The notes beneath the pieces are model-generated. The model was given only the letters and a program-made list of their open reading frames with translations, was not told where the DNA came from and made no database searches. Shown piece by piece: positions 34,330-42,623 of a DNA stretch of 64,000 nt. The stretch comes from JBBSBL01 sp046330255 (GTDB taxonomy: Bacteria; Actinomycetota; Thermoleophilia; Solirubrobacterales; Solirubrobacteraceae). Location of the stretch: positions 372,001 through 436,000 of the forward strand of contig JAXLTC010000001.1 in the NCBI GenBank assembly GCA_046330255.1, read 5' to 3'. Both the position numbers and the translations under genes were made by a program. Position 1 is the stretch's first letter. Each line of letters starts with the position of its first letter.

Positions 34330-35451
34330 ATGCCCAGGCGCCCCTTCGCTCGCGTGCCGGCGCTCGCGCTCGCCGCGTTGCTGCTGCTCGCGATCCCCGC
34401 GCATGCCGCCGACCCCGGCCGCTGGCGGCAGGTCGGCGCGAGCACGATCAGCTTCCGCTACTGGCAGGGGCTTTCCAGCGACCTGGTGCCGCGCCTCTTC
34501 TTCACGGGCATCCGCCAGGGCGTGTACCGCACCGACGCGGCGCTCGTCCAGCAGGCCGGCACCGACGACGCGATCCCCGCCGACGTCCATCAGCGCGAGG
34601 GCTACAACCACATCGGCGACCCGTCGTGGGACGCGGCGGGCGGCGGCCGCGTGCTGCTGCCGCTGGAGTGCTACGACGACCGCCTCGGCAACACGTGCGG
34701 GACGGGCGCGTTCGGCGTCGCCGACCCGGACACCCTCGCCTGGCGCTTCTACGTCAAGCTCGATCCGGGGGAGATCAGGAAGGCGATGTGGGTCGAGGCC
34801 TCGCCGGACGGCAGGCTCGCCTGGACCTCCAGCGGCGACGACCTGCTCGCCTACCGCCTGGCCGCCGTCCGACCCGGTAACGCCTCCCCCGGGCACCCGC
34901 CGATCCACTCGGTGCGCCGCCTGCGCGGCGCGGTTCCGCCGTCGGGGATCACGGGGGCGGCCTTCTGGCGCGGGCGCCTGCTGCTCGCCGGCCAGCAGGG
35001 CGCGAGCTTCCAGGTCTGGAGCGTGAACACGCGCACCGGCGCGCGGCGGCTGGAGATCGAGCGCACGATCAACGGCGAGGCCGAGGGCATCGACGTGACC
35101 CCCGCGCTCGGCGGCCTGCTGCAGTGGGGCGTGATGCCGCTCTCGAAGACCGGGCCGGCGACCTACCCGCAGCCCACGCTGCTCACCTTCACGCCCGCGC
35201 CGGCGCCGCAGCTGCGCGTGCGCGCCCCGCTGCTGGTGCGCGCGGGCCGGCGCGTCGCGATCCCGGTGCGTGTGGTCACCGGGCCGGGCGAGCCGATCGG
35301 CGTGGCGACCGTGCGGCTCGGCGCGGCGAGCTCGGTCAGCTCCAAGGACGGCCGCGCGATGCTGCACGTGCGCCTGCGCCGCGGGGCCCACAGGATCACC
35401 GCCGCGCTCCCGGGGACACGGCCGGGCGCGGCTCTCATCCTCGCGCGCTAG
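34330..35451 (+). CDS. secreted protein of unknown function, beta-propeller-like
   Basis: 373 residues with a signal peptide (ALALAALLLLAIPAHAAD). The body has repeated strand-turn units ending in short polar loops (VFFTGI..GVYRTDAAL; VWVEASPDGRLAWTSSGDDLLAY; FWRGRLLLAGQQGASFQVWSV), which suggests a propeller. The C-terminal 80 residues (about 295-373: LRVRAPLLVRAGRRVAIPVRV) look like an Ig-like domain. No enzyme motif. Possibly a surface or binding protein. Confidence 0.65.
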   Translation: MPRRPFARVPALALAALLLLAIPAHAADPGRWRQVGASTISFRYWQGLSSDLVPRLFFTGIRQGVYRTDAALVQQAGTDDAIPADVHQREGYNHIGDPSWDAAGGGRVLLPLECYDDRLGNTCGTGAFGVADPDTLAWRFYVKLDPGEIRKAMWVEASPDGRLAWTSSGDDLLAYRLAAVRPGNASPGHPPIHSVRRLRGAVPPSGITGAAFWRGRLLLAGQQGASFQVWSVNTRTGARRLEIERTINGEAEGIDVTPALGGLLQWGVMPLSKTGPATYPQPTLLTFTPAPAPQLRVRAPLLVRAGRRVAIPVRVVTGPGEPIGVATVRLGAASSVSSKDGRAMLHVRLRRGAHRITAALPGTRPGAALILAR

Positions 35452-35459
35452 GTGGCGAC

Positions 35460-36689
35460 GTGCCCGGGAACGTCGCGAGCGACCTGAGGGACGTGCCGCC
35501 GGCGCCCGACCCCGCGCAACTGGACCGGCTGGCCGCGCTGGTCGCACCGCTGAGCCGCGTGCTCCAGCCCAAGCTCTACGGCGTCGACCGGCTGCGCGAG
35601 CCGATGCTGCTCGTAGGCAACCACACGCTCTACGGCCTGCTCGACGTGCCGTTCCTGATCGCGGAGCTGTGGATCCGTCGGCGGATCGTGGTCAGGGGCC
35701 TCGGCGATCACCGCCACTACGCGATCCCGGTCTGGCGCGAGCTGCTGGAGTCGGGCGGCATGGTGCGCGGCACGCGGGACAACGTGCGTGCGCTGATGCG
35801 GGAGGGCGAGAGCATCCTCGTCTTCCCTGGCGGGTCCGACGAGGTCTTCAAGCACCGCGGCGAGCGCTACACGCTCAAGTGGAAGGAGCGCGTGGGATTC
35901 GCCAAACTCGCGATCGAGGCAGGCTACCCGGTCGTCCCCTTCGCCGCGGTCGGCGTCGAGGAGATGTTCGACGTGGTGCTCGACAACCGCACGCCGGGAA
36001 TCTCGCAGGCCTCGGAGCTGACGAGGCGCCTCGTCGGCATGCCGCTGCCCCCGCTGGGCGTCGGCCTCGGACCCCTGGTCCCGCGGCCGGAGCGGCTCTA
36101 CTTCTGGTTCGGCGAGCCGATCGACACCGGCCCCCTCCGGGGCGGAGGCGACACGGCGGCCCGGGCGCTGCGCGACCGGACGCGCACCGCGGTCGAGAGC
36201 GGCATCCGGCTGCTCCGGGCGGAGCGCGACGCCGACCCGCACCGGCGGCTGGCGGTGCGCCTGCTGCACCGGGACGCCCCGGCGGACGCCGCGCGGGATG
36301 ACTCGCGGGCGCCCTTCGTGACCGCCGCGGTCAACGCCTGGAACGTCGCCGGCGCCGGCGGCGCGGCACCGTGGCTCGCCTCCGACGTCGTCCTGGAGGA
36401 CCCGCCCGGCTGGCCGCGCGCGACGAGCCGGCGTGGACGCGACGCGGTCGTCGAGCGCATCGACGAGGTGACCGCCGAGCTGCGGGGGCGCTGGGCCGAG
36501 GTTCTCCGCACGTCGGCTGCCGGAGACGAGATCCTCGTCCAGCTCCGCCTGCGCGCGTCGGGCTCTCGCGAGGGCGTTCCCGTCGCCACCTTCTTCGCGC
36601 TCGTCACCGTCCGCCATGGCGAGATGGCGCGCCTGCGGATGTTCGTGGACGAGTCGGAGGTCGCCCGTGCGCTGACCGCCGGCGGGTGA
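35460..36689 (+). CDS. lysophospholipid/diacylglycerol acyltransferase-like protein fused to SnoaL-like domain
   Basis: 409 residues from GTG 35460. The first 265 residues are an LPLAT/DGAT-type acyltransferase: LLVGNHTLYGLLDVPFLI (catalytic His about 54), RGTRDNVRALMREGESILVFPGGSDEVFK (acceptor loop), and YPVVPFAAVG. The C-terminal 120 residues (FVTAAVNAWNVAGAGG to MFVDESEVARAL) match an NTF2/SnoaL-like fold. It would acylate a lysophospholipid, glyceride or wax alcohol at the membrane. The SnoaL-like extension is unusual; its role is unknown. Confidence 0.82.
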   Translation: MPGNVASDLRDVPPAPDPAQLDRLAALVAPLSRVLQPKLYGVDRLREPMLLVGNHTLYGLLDVPFLIAELWIRRRIVVRGLGDHRHYAIPVWRELLESGGMVRGTRDNVRALMREGESILVFPGGSDEVFKHRGERYTLKWKERVGFAKLAIEAGYPVVPFAAVGVEEMFDVVLDNRTPGISQASELTRRLVGMPLPPLGVGLGPLVPRPERLYFWFGEPIDTGPLRGGGDTAARALRDRTRTAVESGIRLLRAERDADPHRRLAVRLLHRDAPADAARDDSRAPFVTAAVNAWNVAGAGGAAPWLASDVVLEDPPGWPRATSRRGRDAVVERIDEVTAELRGRWAEVLRTSAAGDEILVQLRLRASGSREGVPVATFFALVTVRHGEMARLRMFVDESEVARALTAGG

Positions 36690-36695
36690 GCGCGC

Positions 36696-38216
36696 TCAGA
36701 CGGGCGTGATCGGGTTGCGCTTGGCCGGCCACTCGCGCGTGCGGCGTGAGGCTGCCGCGAGGCGGCGGACCAGGTCCTCGCGCAGGTCCTCGGGCTGGAC
36801 GACGGCGTCGACGACGAGCTCCGAGGCGAGGTGCAGCACGTCGATCTCCTCGGCGTACTCCCGCCGCAGCTCCTCGGTCCGGCGCGCCCGCTCCTCCCCG
36901 TCCTCGATCGCCTGCAGCTGGTTGTAGTAGACGGCGTTGATCGCGGCCTGCGGGCCCATCACCGCGATCGAGGCGGTCGGCAGCGCGATCGTCGCGGCGG
37001 GCTCGAACGCCGGCCCGGCCATCGCGTAGAGCCCGGCCCCGTAGGCCTTGCGCACCACGACGCAGACCTTCGGGACCGTCGCCTCGGAGACCGCGCTGAT
37101 CATCTTCGCGCCGTGGCGGATGATCCCCTCCCGCTCCACCGCGGTCCCGATCATGAAGCCGGGCACGTCGGAGAGGAACACGAGCGGGATCGAGAACGCG
37201 TTGCAGGTCCAGATGAAGCGCGCGGCCTTGTCGGCGGAGTCGACGAACAGCACGCCGCCCTTGACCTTCGGCTGGTTCGCGACGACGCCGACCACGCGAC
37301 CGTCCAGCCGTCCGTAGCCGACGATCACCTCCTTGGCCCAGCGCGCGTGGACCTCGAAGAACGAGTCGGCGTCGAGCAGCGCGTCGAGCAGGTCGCGCAT
37401 GTCGAACGCGGTCACCTCGTCCTCGGGCACGATGTCGCGAATCGGCTCGGCGCTCGCGGGCGCCGCAGGCGGTGCCGCGGGGGGCTCCTCCTCCCACGAG
37501 GTCGGGAAGTAGGACAGGTAGCGCTTGGCCGCGTCGATCCCCTCCTCGTCGGTGGAGACCAGCAGGTGCCCGCAGCCGCTGCGCGAGGTGTGCATCCGCG
37601 CGCCGCCCATCTCCTCGAGCGTCACCTTCTCGCCGATCACGACCTCAGCCATGCGCGGCGAGCCGAGGTACATCGACGCGTTCCCGTCGCGCATGATCAC
37701 CACGTCGCAGAACGCCGGGATGTAGGCGCCGCCGGCGGCGCTCGGGCCGAACAGCACGCAGACCTGCGGGACCACGCCCGAGAGCTTCACCTCGTTGTGG
37801 AAGATCCGCCCGGCGCCGCGCCGGCCCGGGAACATCTGGACCTGCTCGGTGATCCGCGCGCCCGCCGAGTCGACGAGGTAGACGAGCGGCACGCGGCGCT
37901 CCAGCGCGCGCTCCTGGAGGCGGATGATCTTCTCGACCGTCTTCGGGCCCCACGAGCCCGCCTTGACCGTCGGGTCGTTGGCCACCAGCGCGACGGGCCG
38001 GCCGGCGATCGTCCCCATCCCGGTGACGACGCCGTCGGCGCCGAGCCCGTCCTGCTCCCAGTTGGCGAGCAGCGCCTCCTCGGCGAACGAGCCCGGATCC
38101 AGCAGCCGCGCGACCCGCTCGCGCACCGGCAGCTTGCCCTGCTCGGCAGCCTTGTCACGGTGGCGCTCGGGACCGCCCGCGACGGCGCGCTCGGATGCGT
38201 GGTCGAGATCGCTCAT
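36696..38216 (-). CDS. acyl-CoA carboxylase carboxyltransferase (beta) subunit
   Basis: 506 residues, typical length. Signatures: DRDKAAEQGKLPVRERVARL-like start, YLVDSAGARITEQ, FGPSAAGGAYIPAFCD (first oxyanion glycines), FVDSADKAARFIWTCNAF, VFLSDVPGFMIGT, and AYGAGLYAMAGPAFEP. Order suggests acetyl/propionyl-CoA or methylcrotonyl-CoA carboxylase; the biotin carboxylase alpha subunit is not in the window. The HMG-CoA lyase at 45202 and the acyl-CoA genes make leucine or propionyl-CoA catabolism possible. A TAGCCT box lies nine bases before the ATG. Confidence 0.92.
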   Translation of the reverse strand: MSDLDHASERAVAGGPERHRDKAAEQGKLPVRERVARLLDPGSFAEEALLANWEQDGLGADGVVTGMGTIAGRPVALVANDPTVKAGSWGPKTVEKIIRLQERALERRVPLVYLVDSAGARITEQVQMFPGRRGAGRIFHNEVKLSGVVPQVCVLFGPSAAGGAYIPAFCDVVIMRDGNASMYLGSPRMAEVVIGEKVTLEEMGGARMHTSRSGCGHLLVSTDEEGIDAAKRYLSYFPTSWEEEPPAAPPAAPASAEPIRDIVPEDEVTAFDMRDLLDALLDADSFFEVHARWAKEVIVGYGRLDGRVVGVVANQPKVKGGVLFVDSADKAARFIWTCNAFSIPLVFLSDVPGFMIGTAVEREGIIRHGAKMISAVSEATVPKVCVVVRKAYGAGLYAMAGPAFEPAATIALPTASIAVMGPQAAINAVYYNQLQAIEDGEERARRTEELRREYAEEIDVLHLASELVVDAVVQPEDLREDLVRRLAAASRRTREWPAKRNPITPV

Positions 38217-38241
38217 GGGCCGGGGAGGCTAGCCGGAGCGC

Positions 38242-38550
38242 TCAGCAGCCGAGCGCCGCCCGCAGCGCCCGGCAGGCCCGGGCCATCCGCGCCGGCGGCA
38301 GCGCGGCGACCCGGCGCCGGAACGCGGCCCGCGGCAGCGTGTGGAGATTGTCGAAGTTCACCACGCAGTCGGAAGGAACGCCGTCCGCCGCCGCCGTGAG
38401 CTCGAGCTCTGAGACGAGCCCGCGCCTGGTTCGCGTCAGCGCGGCCACGACGACGGCGCCGACGCGGTCGGCCACCGGATCGCGCGTGAGCACCAGCACG
38501 GGGCGGTCGCCGCCGGGCGTCGCGGCGAACCACACCTCACCGCGCAGCAT
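38242..38550 (-). CDS. mazF: MazF/PemK-like mRNA interferase toxin
   Basis: 102 residues. The N-terminal MLRGEVWFAATPGGDRPVLVLTRD is the classic MazF opening (RGEVWxxxxP...RPVLV), with VVVAALTRTRRGLVSELELT and DCVVNFDNLHTLPRAAF following, all conserved in PemK-type toxins. It would cleave RNA. Its start overlaps the antitoxin end by 14 bases, the usual order (antitoxin first). Confidence 0.9.
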   Translation of the reverse strand: MLRGEVWFAATPGGDRPVLVLTRDPVADRVGAVVVAALTRTRRGLVSELELTAAADGVPSDCVVNFDNLHTLPRAAFRRRVAALPPARMARACRALRAALGC

Positions 38551-38788
38551 CGCCCCAGTCCGACCAGTCCTCGGCCGGCCCCCAGTCCGCGACCTGCGCC
38601 AGCGAGCTCTCGGGCGCGCTCAGCGGCGCCCGTACCCAACGCTCGGCGTCTCCCTCGGCCTGGAGCTCGGCCAGTAGGCGATGCACGGCGTCGCGGAGGA
38701 GCTCCGAGCGGTCGACGCCGAGGGACGCGGCCCAGCGCTCGATCTGCGCGGCGTCCTCGTCGGCGATGCGGAAGCTCAGCATGGTCAT
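38537..38788 (-). CDS. RHH antitoxin of the MazEF-like pair
   Basis: 83 residues. N-terminal MTMLSFRIADEDAAQIERWA (beta-strand) and VDRSELLRDAVHRLLAEL (helix-turn-helix core) form a ribbon-helix-helix; the acidic Trp-rich tail (WGPAEDWSDWGDAA) should plug the toxin. It is of the ribbon-helix-helix type rather than the classical MazE fold. A perfect inverted repeat covers its start codon, consistent with autoregulation. Confidence 0.85.
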   Translation of the reverse strand: MTMLSFRIADEDAAQIERWAASLGVDRSELLRDAVHRLLAELQAEGDAERWVRAPLSAPESSLAQVADWGPAEDWSDWGDAAR

Positions 38789-38812
38789 ACGCCGAAGTAT
38801 TGCGCGTATGAC
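38784..38812. promoter_or_regulatory. perfect inverted repeat operator at the toxin-antitoxin promoter
   Basis: GTCATACGC (38784-38792) and GCGTATGAC (38804-38812) are a perfect 9-bp inverted repeat with an 11-base centre. It spans the antitoxin ATG (38788) and its -10-like AATACT. The antitoxin dimer should bind here. Confidence 0.7.
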
Positions 38813-38818
38813 AGCGCC

Positions 38819-39748
38819 CTATCCCTGGGCTTCGCCGCCCGGAGGATCGGGATGCAGCGCCGTCGGCGGGTCGGGGTCGCCGTCTTCGCTCCCGCCCGGC
38901 TCGGGCGGCAGCTCGCGGCGCGGGCGCAGGCCCGCCACCACGGCGATCCCGCCGACCAGCAGCAGGAGCAGCGGCCAGCCGATGAGGCTCGCACCCGCCG
39001 GCGCGGCCCGGCCCGCGAGCACGACGAAGACCGCGAGCGCAAGCGCGGCGAGGAACCCGGGCCCCCGCTCACGGTCGACGCCCGAGTAGGCCGCGAGCCC
39101 GAACGCGGCGCCGAGCAGCACGATCTCCCACCAGGTCCCCAGATCGCCGAGTGGCGTGATCGCGTCCCCCGCGGGCGCGTAGGAGTACCGGCGCAGAGCG
39201 GTCAGGGCGGTCAGCGCGATCGCGATGACCGCCAGCCCGGCGGCGTCGACGAGGTAGACCGACTCGCGGCGGTGGCCATCACGGAGCCGCAACGAGCCGA
39301 ACACGAACCCCCCCGCGATCGCGAGCAGCACCCAGCGAAACGTCGTCACGGTGTGCGGCTCGAAGACCCACTCCACGAGCGCCAGCAGCGCGATCGACCC
39401 GGCGACGCAGGCGACCAGCGCGCAGATGGCCGCACGGCGGCCGCGCACGCACGCGACCGCCGCGGCGGTGAGCAGCCCGAAGATCCAGACGACGGTCCCG
39501 GCCGAGCCCGGCGGTCGTTCCACGCCCAGGACCTGCGCGAAGCGCAGCAGGGTGACGAGCAGCAGCGCGAGCCCGAGCAGCAGCAGCGTCGACTGGTAGC
39601 TGCGCGGCCGCTCGCCCTCCAGCGGCGCCAGCCAGCCCATGCCGAGGATCAGCGCGCACGCGAGCGCGTCCAGAACCAGGAACACGCCGTCGCCCCAGAC
39701 GCCGTCCATGCGCACGTTCACCAGCGCCACGCCGAGCGCGAGCGGCAC
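38819..39748 (-). CDS. polytopic membrane protein of unknown function
   Basis: About 310 residues with eight or nine hydrophobic helices (for example SYQSTLLLLGLALLLVTLL, AAICALVACVAGSIALLALV, ESVYLVDAAGLAVIAIALTALTAL) and a hydrophilic Pro/Asp-rich C-terminus. No transport or enzyme motif. The GTG at 39748 cuts the first helix short; a CTG at 39826 overlapping the stop of the upstream dehydrogenase (CTGA) would add 26 residues (LRPALERALDLIRPHPHRGD...) and give a complete helix. Probably co-translated with that gene. Confidence 0.72.
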   Translation of the reverse strand: MPLALGVALVNVRMDGVWGDGVFLVLDALACALILGMGWLAPLEGERPRSYQSTLLLLGLALLLVTLLRFAQVLGVERPPGSAGTVVWIFGLLTAAAVACVRGRRAAICALVACVAGSIALLALVEWVFEPHTVTTFRWVLLAIAGGFVFGSLRLRDGHRRESVYLVDAAGLAVIAIALTALTALRRYSYAPAGDAITPLGDLGTWWEIVLLGAAFGLAAYSGVDRERGPGFLAALALAVFVVLAGRAAPAGASLIGWPLLLLLVGGIAVVAGLRPRRELPPEPGGSEDGDPDPPTALHPDPPGGEAQG

Positions 39749-39822
39749 CGCTCCCGCGGCGATCAGGTCGCCGCGGTGCGGGTGCGGGCGGATCAGGTCT
39801 AGCGCGCGCTCCAGCGCGGGCC

Positions 39823-40707
39823 TCAGATCCCCGGGTTGGGCACCGGCGCCTCGCCCGAGTAGTCGTAGAAGCCCATCCCGCTCTTGCGCCCGTACCAGCC
39901 GGCCGACAGCATCTTGCGCAGCGTCGGCGGCTTGGCGAAGCGCCGCTCGCGGAACTCGTCGAAGAGCACGTCGCAGATCGCCCCGAGCGTGTCCAGCCCG
40001 ACGAAGTCTGACAGCGTCAACGGACCCATCGGGTGCCCCGCCCCGGCCTTCATCGCGTCGTCGATCTCGGCGATCGAGCCGATCCCCTCCTCGTAGCCGC
40101 GGATCCCGTCGAGCAGGTAGGGCACCAGCAGGCGGTTGACGATGAACCCCGCCGTGTCGCGCGTCTGGACGGTCAGCTTCCCGATCTTCGCGCCGTAGTC
40201 GAGGCCGACCTGGAAGGCCTCGTCGGAGGTCGTGACGCAGCGGATCACCTCGAGCAGCTTCATCACCTGCGCGGGGTTGAAGAAGTGCAGTCCGAGGAAG
40301 CGCTCGGGGCGGCCGGTCGACGCGGCCTGGTCGATGACAGCGAGCGACGAGGTGTTGGTCGCGAAGTACGCCTCCGGCTTCACGATCGCGTCGACCTCCT
40401 TCCACATCTCGAGCTTGAGGCCGAGGTCCTCGGTGATCGCCTCGATCACCAGGTCGGAGCCCGCCAGGTCGCCGTAGTCGACGGTCCCCTGGATCCGCCC
40501 GCGCACCGCGTCGGCGTCCTCCTGGGTGGCCTTGCCCTTCTCGACCGCACGCGCGAGCTGGCGGTCGATCTTGCCGAGGCCCTTCTCGAGCGTCGCCTGG
40601 TCGACCTCGCGCAGCACCACGTCGTAGCCCGCCTGCGCCGTCACCTGCGCGATGCCGTGGCCCATCAGCCCGGCCCCCAGGATCCCGACCTTCCCGATCT
40701 CCGCCAT
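39823..40707 (-). CDS. 3-hydroxybutyryl-CoA dehydrogenase
   Basis: 294 residues. VGILGAGLMGHGIAQVTAQ (NAD loop) at the start, LVIEAITEDLGLK, FATNTSSLAV, FLGLHFFNPAQVMKLLEV (catalytic His) and RDTAGFIVNRLLVPYLLDG (C-terminal dimer domain). It interconverts 3-hydroxyacyl-CoA and 3-oxoacyl-CoA. ATG 40707 is chosen over 40800 because GGAGGAG lies just before it and the NAD loop follows ten residues later. Confidence 0.93.
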   Translation of the reverse strand: MAEIGKVGILGAGLMGHGIAQVTAQAGYDVVLREVDQATLEKGLGKIDRQLARAVEKGKATQEDADAVRGRIQGTVDYGDLAGSDLVIEAITEDLGLKLEMWKEVDAIVKPEAYFATNTSSLAVIDQAASTGRPERFLGLHFFNPAQVMKLLEVIRCVTTSDEAFQVGLDYGAKIGKLTVQTRDTAGFIVNRLLVPYLLDGIRGYEEGIGSIAEIDDAMKAGAGHPMGPLTLSDFVGLDTLGAICDVLFDEFRERRFAKPPTLRKMLSAGWYGRKSGMGFYDYSGEAPVPNPGI

Positions 40708-40818
40708 TGCTCCTCCGTGTCCGGTTCGGCCCGGCAGCCTAGCTAGACGCGACCGATCGCACCCGCTGCGCGCCGCGGCACGCCGGCGACCAATCGTCAA
40801 GGCTCTGAGCTGCCTCGG

Positions 40819-41307
40819 CTACGCGGAACGCGAGACGCGAACTTCGGACACGTCGAAGTCCCTACCTGGCACCGCCGAGATGGCGGTCTCACGCCAGGCG
40901 CGCCGCAGCAGCTCGCTCGCTAGCGACCGGGCTGCCTGAGCAGAGGCGGCAAAAATCACAAAACTCACGGTCACCCGTTGCTCACCATCGTCTCCGCACG
41001 CACCCTCGACAGGCAAATAGCTCCGGATCGCGGAGGCAAGAGCGCGAGCGACCGCTTCGCCGTCGTCGCGAAACCACGCTGTCCTCGCGACAACGCGCCA
41101 GGGAGTGAGCCGCGCCGGCTGAGAATCGCCACTGGGAGCCCGGGCTGCCGGGCTAACTCCCCACGAATAACGAGAATCCGAGCCCGCCCAGCTAGGATCG
41201 CCGGTTGTGCGCCTGCCTGCGCTGTACACGCGGCTCCCGATGCGCAGCACGACCAAGTCGCTCTTGTCTCGAGCCCATTCGAGCGCGGCGTTCAAACACA
41301 CGAGCAT
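40819..41307 (-). CDS. protein of unknown function in a lower-GC island
   Basis: 162 residues, starting MLVCLNAALEWARDKSDLVVL, with a helical C-terminal half (EAVARALASAIRSYLP; AARSLASELLRRAWRETAIS) and strands such as VTVSFVIFAA. GAAGAAGG precedes the ATG at a good distance, and base composition is lower in GC than the flanks, like the upstream secreted gene. I do not recognise the family. Because it lies 101 bases behind that secreted gene it may be its partner. Coding status is likely but not certain. Confidence 0.5.
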   Translation of the reverse strand: MLVCLNAALEWARDKSDLVVLRIGSRVYSAGRRTTGDPSWAGSDSRYSWGVSPAARAPSGDSQPARLTPWRVVARTAWFRDDGEAVARALASAIRSYLPVEGACGDDGEQRVTVSFVIFAASAQAARSLASELLRRAWRETAISAVPGRDFDVSEVRVSRSA

Positions 41308-41408
41308 AGGGCCTTCTTCGATGCAAAACGGACCCGATCCGGGATACTCTACGTGCGCGCGAAAGGTATTCGCGTCCCCGGCGACAAAGGCGACCGGCCA
41401 GCAGCCGG

Positions 41409-42137
41409 CTACGGAAATCGGCAGAGTCCCGTGGAACAGTAGAACACCGGCGTCTCCTTGACAGGCGACACAAACGTTCCATCCGGAGTGCTCGGATTGC
41501 TGATCCCCTGAGCACGAAGGTGGAAGTTGTAGTGCAGCCCATACCCTGACCCATGGAAGTACGGGAACCAGGTGTTCATGGTCTGGTAGCTGGCAGTGTA
41601 ACCGCCACGAGTGGGCGTGATAGTCTCGGTATCGTCTGCGAGGTTCCCTCCGTCCGTCCACGCGTTGACGCGGAAGTCATAGCGGACGGCGCGACCTGTT
41701 TGCACGGCCCCGGATTGATCTACTTGGCCTTGTCGTCCGTTGAAGCTCACGTGACCCTGCCACAGTACGGACCCAAGTTCGGTTCCACCAATGCCGTAGT
41801 GCAAGGTGTTGGCATAGCCCCACGAGTACTGATATGCGAGTGTGGCGCGAGGCCGCGGGGCTTCGGACTGGGATAACCGCGCCGCGCGAGGTGCTCCCAT
41901 CTTGGCGGCACCCCCAAGAGCCTCCCTCGACGACGCGACACAGACCCATCCCTTTCCGCTGGAGTGCGGTACTCCACAACTTGCATCAATGTCCTGTGAG
42001 CCCCGTCCAGCGGGCGAGTAGTCGAACCGTCCGGTCTGATCGTCGGCAGCGACTAAGCCGGGGACAAGCATCAGCCCGACGATGCAGCAGCAGCAAGCTA
42101 CGGCGAGGGAGGCTGGCAGCGATCCAGTTCGTAGCAT
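41409..42137 (-). CDS. secreted protein of unknown function, lower-GC island
   Basis: 242 residues: a signal peptide with an unusual Cys run (SLAVACCCCIVGLMLVPGLVAA), then an aromatic- and glycine-rich mature chain (YQYSWGYANTLHYGIGGTE, WFPYFHGSGYGLHYNFHL) ending in VFYCSTGLCRFP. Several Cys could pair. TAGGCT lies six bases before the ATG. Composition and codon use differ from the flanking fatty-acid genes, suggesting transfer or a rapidly evolving lineage gene. No family recognised. Confidence 0.65.
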   Translation of the reverse strand: MLRTGSLPASLAVACCCCIVGLMLVPGLVAADDQTGRFDYSPAGRGSQDIDASCGVPHSSGKGWVCVASSREALGGAAKMGAPRAARLSQSEAPRPRATLAYQYSWGYANTLHYGIGGTELGSVLWQGHVSFNGRQGQVDQSGAVQTGRAVRYDFRVNAWTDGGNLADDTETITPTRGGYTASYQTMNTWFPYFHGSGYGLHYNFHLRAQGISNPSTPDGTFVSPVKETPVFYCSTGLCRFP

Positions 42138-42623
42138 CGCGGCAGCCTAGCCGCCTCGCCAACTTCTCGTCAAGGATGCGGCGTTGACCGCCCAGGCCGC
42201 GGTAGCGTCGATGCTGACACTCCGGCAGGTATAGACATAGATGGCCGACGCCGGTGCGCTTTGCACGTCTACGACTTGAGCTGCCGAGGTTTGACGGTCC
42301 GGGCACCGGGGGCTCGGACGACGCGCCGATGCCGAACCGACCCGCAAGCTGGCAGGATCGTCGTGGCCACGTTGCCGATGACACACCCTTCTGGCCTGCT
42401 GCAAGCCGCGAGCGCCCGTCTCGGCGACTTCGGGTGGGCTTGCCTGGTTCGCCAAACAAGGCCTGCGGCCCGCAGGAGAGCGGCGGCGCTTGAGGTCGAT
42501 ACCGTCGAGCATCGCGCTTACCGTCGGCGCTGCGCACGAGCGGTGGGCGCTAAGCGCGGGCGCGGCGACCGCCGAGCGTCACCTCGCGGTCCGGGATGCT
42601 CGGCAACCGGTACCGTCCGCGCC
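42138..42623. other. 486-base gap without a convincing gene
   Basis: The only ORFs here are short, low-complexity and lack domain-like sequence. Composition is intermediate. Besides the promoter for the 41409 gene (TAGGCT at 42144-42149) and that of the enoyl-CoA hydratase (TACCGT at 42611-42616), I see no feature. It may be decayed sequence of the island. Confidence 0.5.
42611..42616 (+). promoter_or_regulatory. putative leaderless -10 element (TACCGT)
   Basis: TACCGT, seven bases, then the ATG of the enoyl-CoA hydratase at 42624. Confidence 0.45.

Noticed and set aside
36696..38216. Naming the carboxyltransferase as methylcrotonyl-CoA carboxylase on the basis of the HMG-CoA lyase nearby
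   Set aside because: The lyase is 7 kb away in another unit and no biotin carboxylase is present, so the substrate is left open.
40708..40818. Attachment site flanking the 40.8-42.6 kb island
   Set aside because: No direct repeat or tRNA boundary could be found on either side; the composition shift alone does not prove integration.
42147..42512. Minus-strand ORF of 121 codons in the island gap
   Set aside because: Low-complexity Arg/Ser/Ala sequence, start and composition unlike the adjacent real genes.
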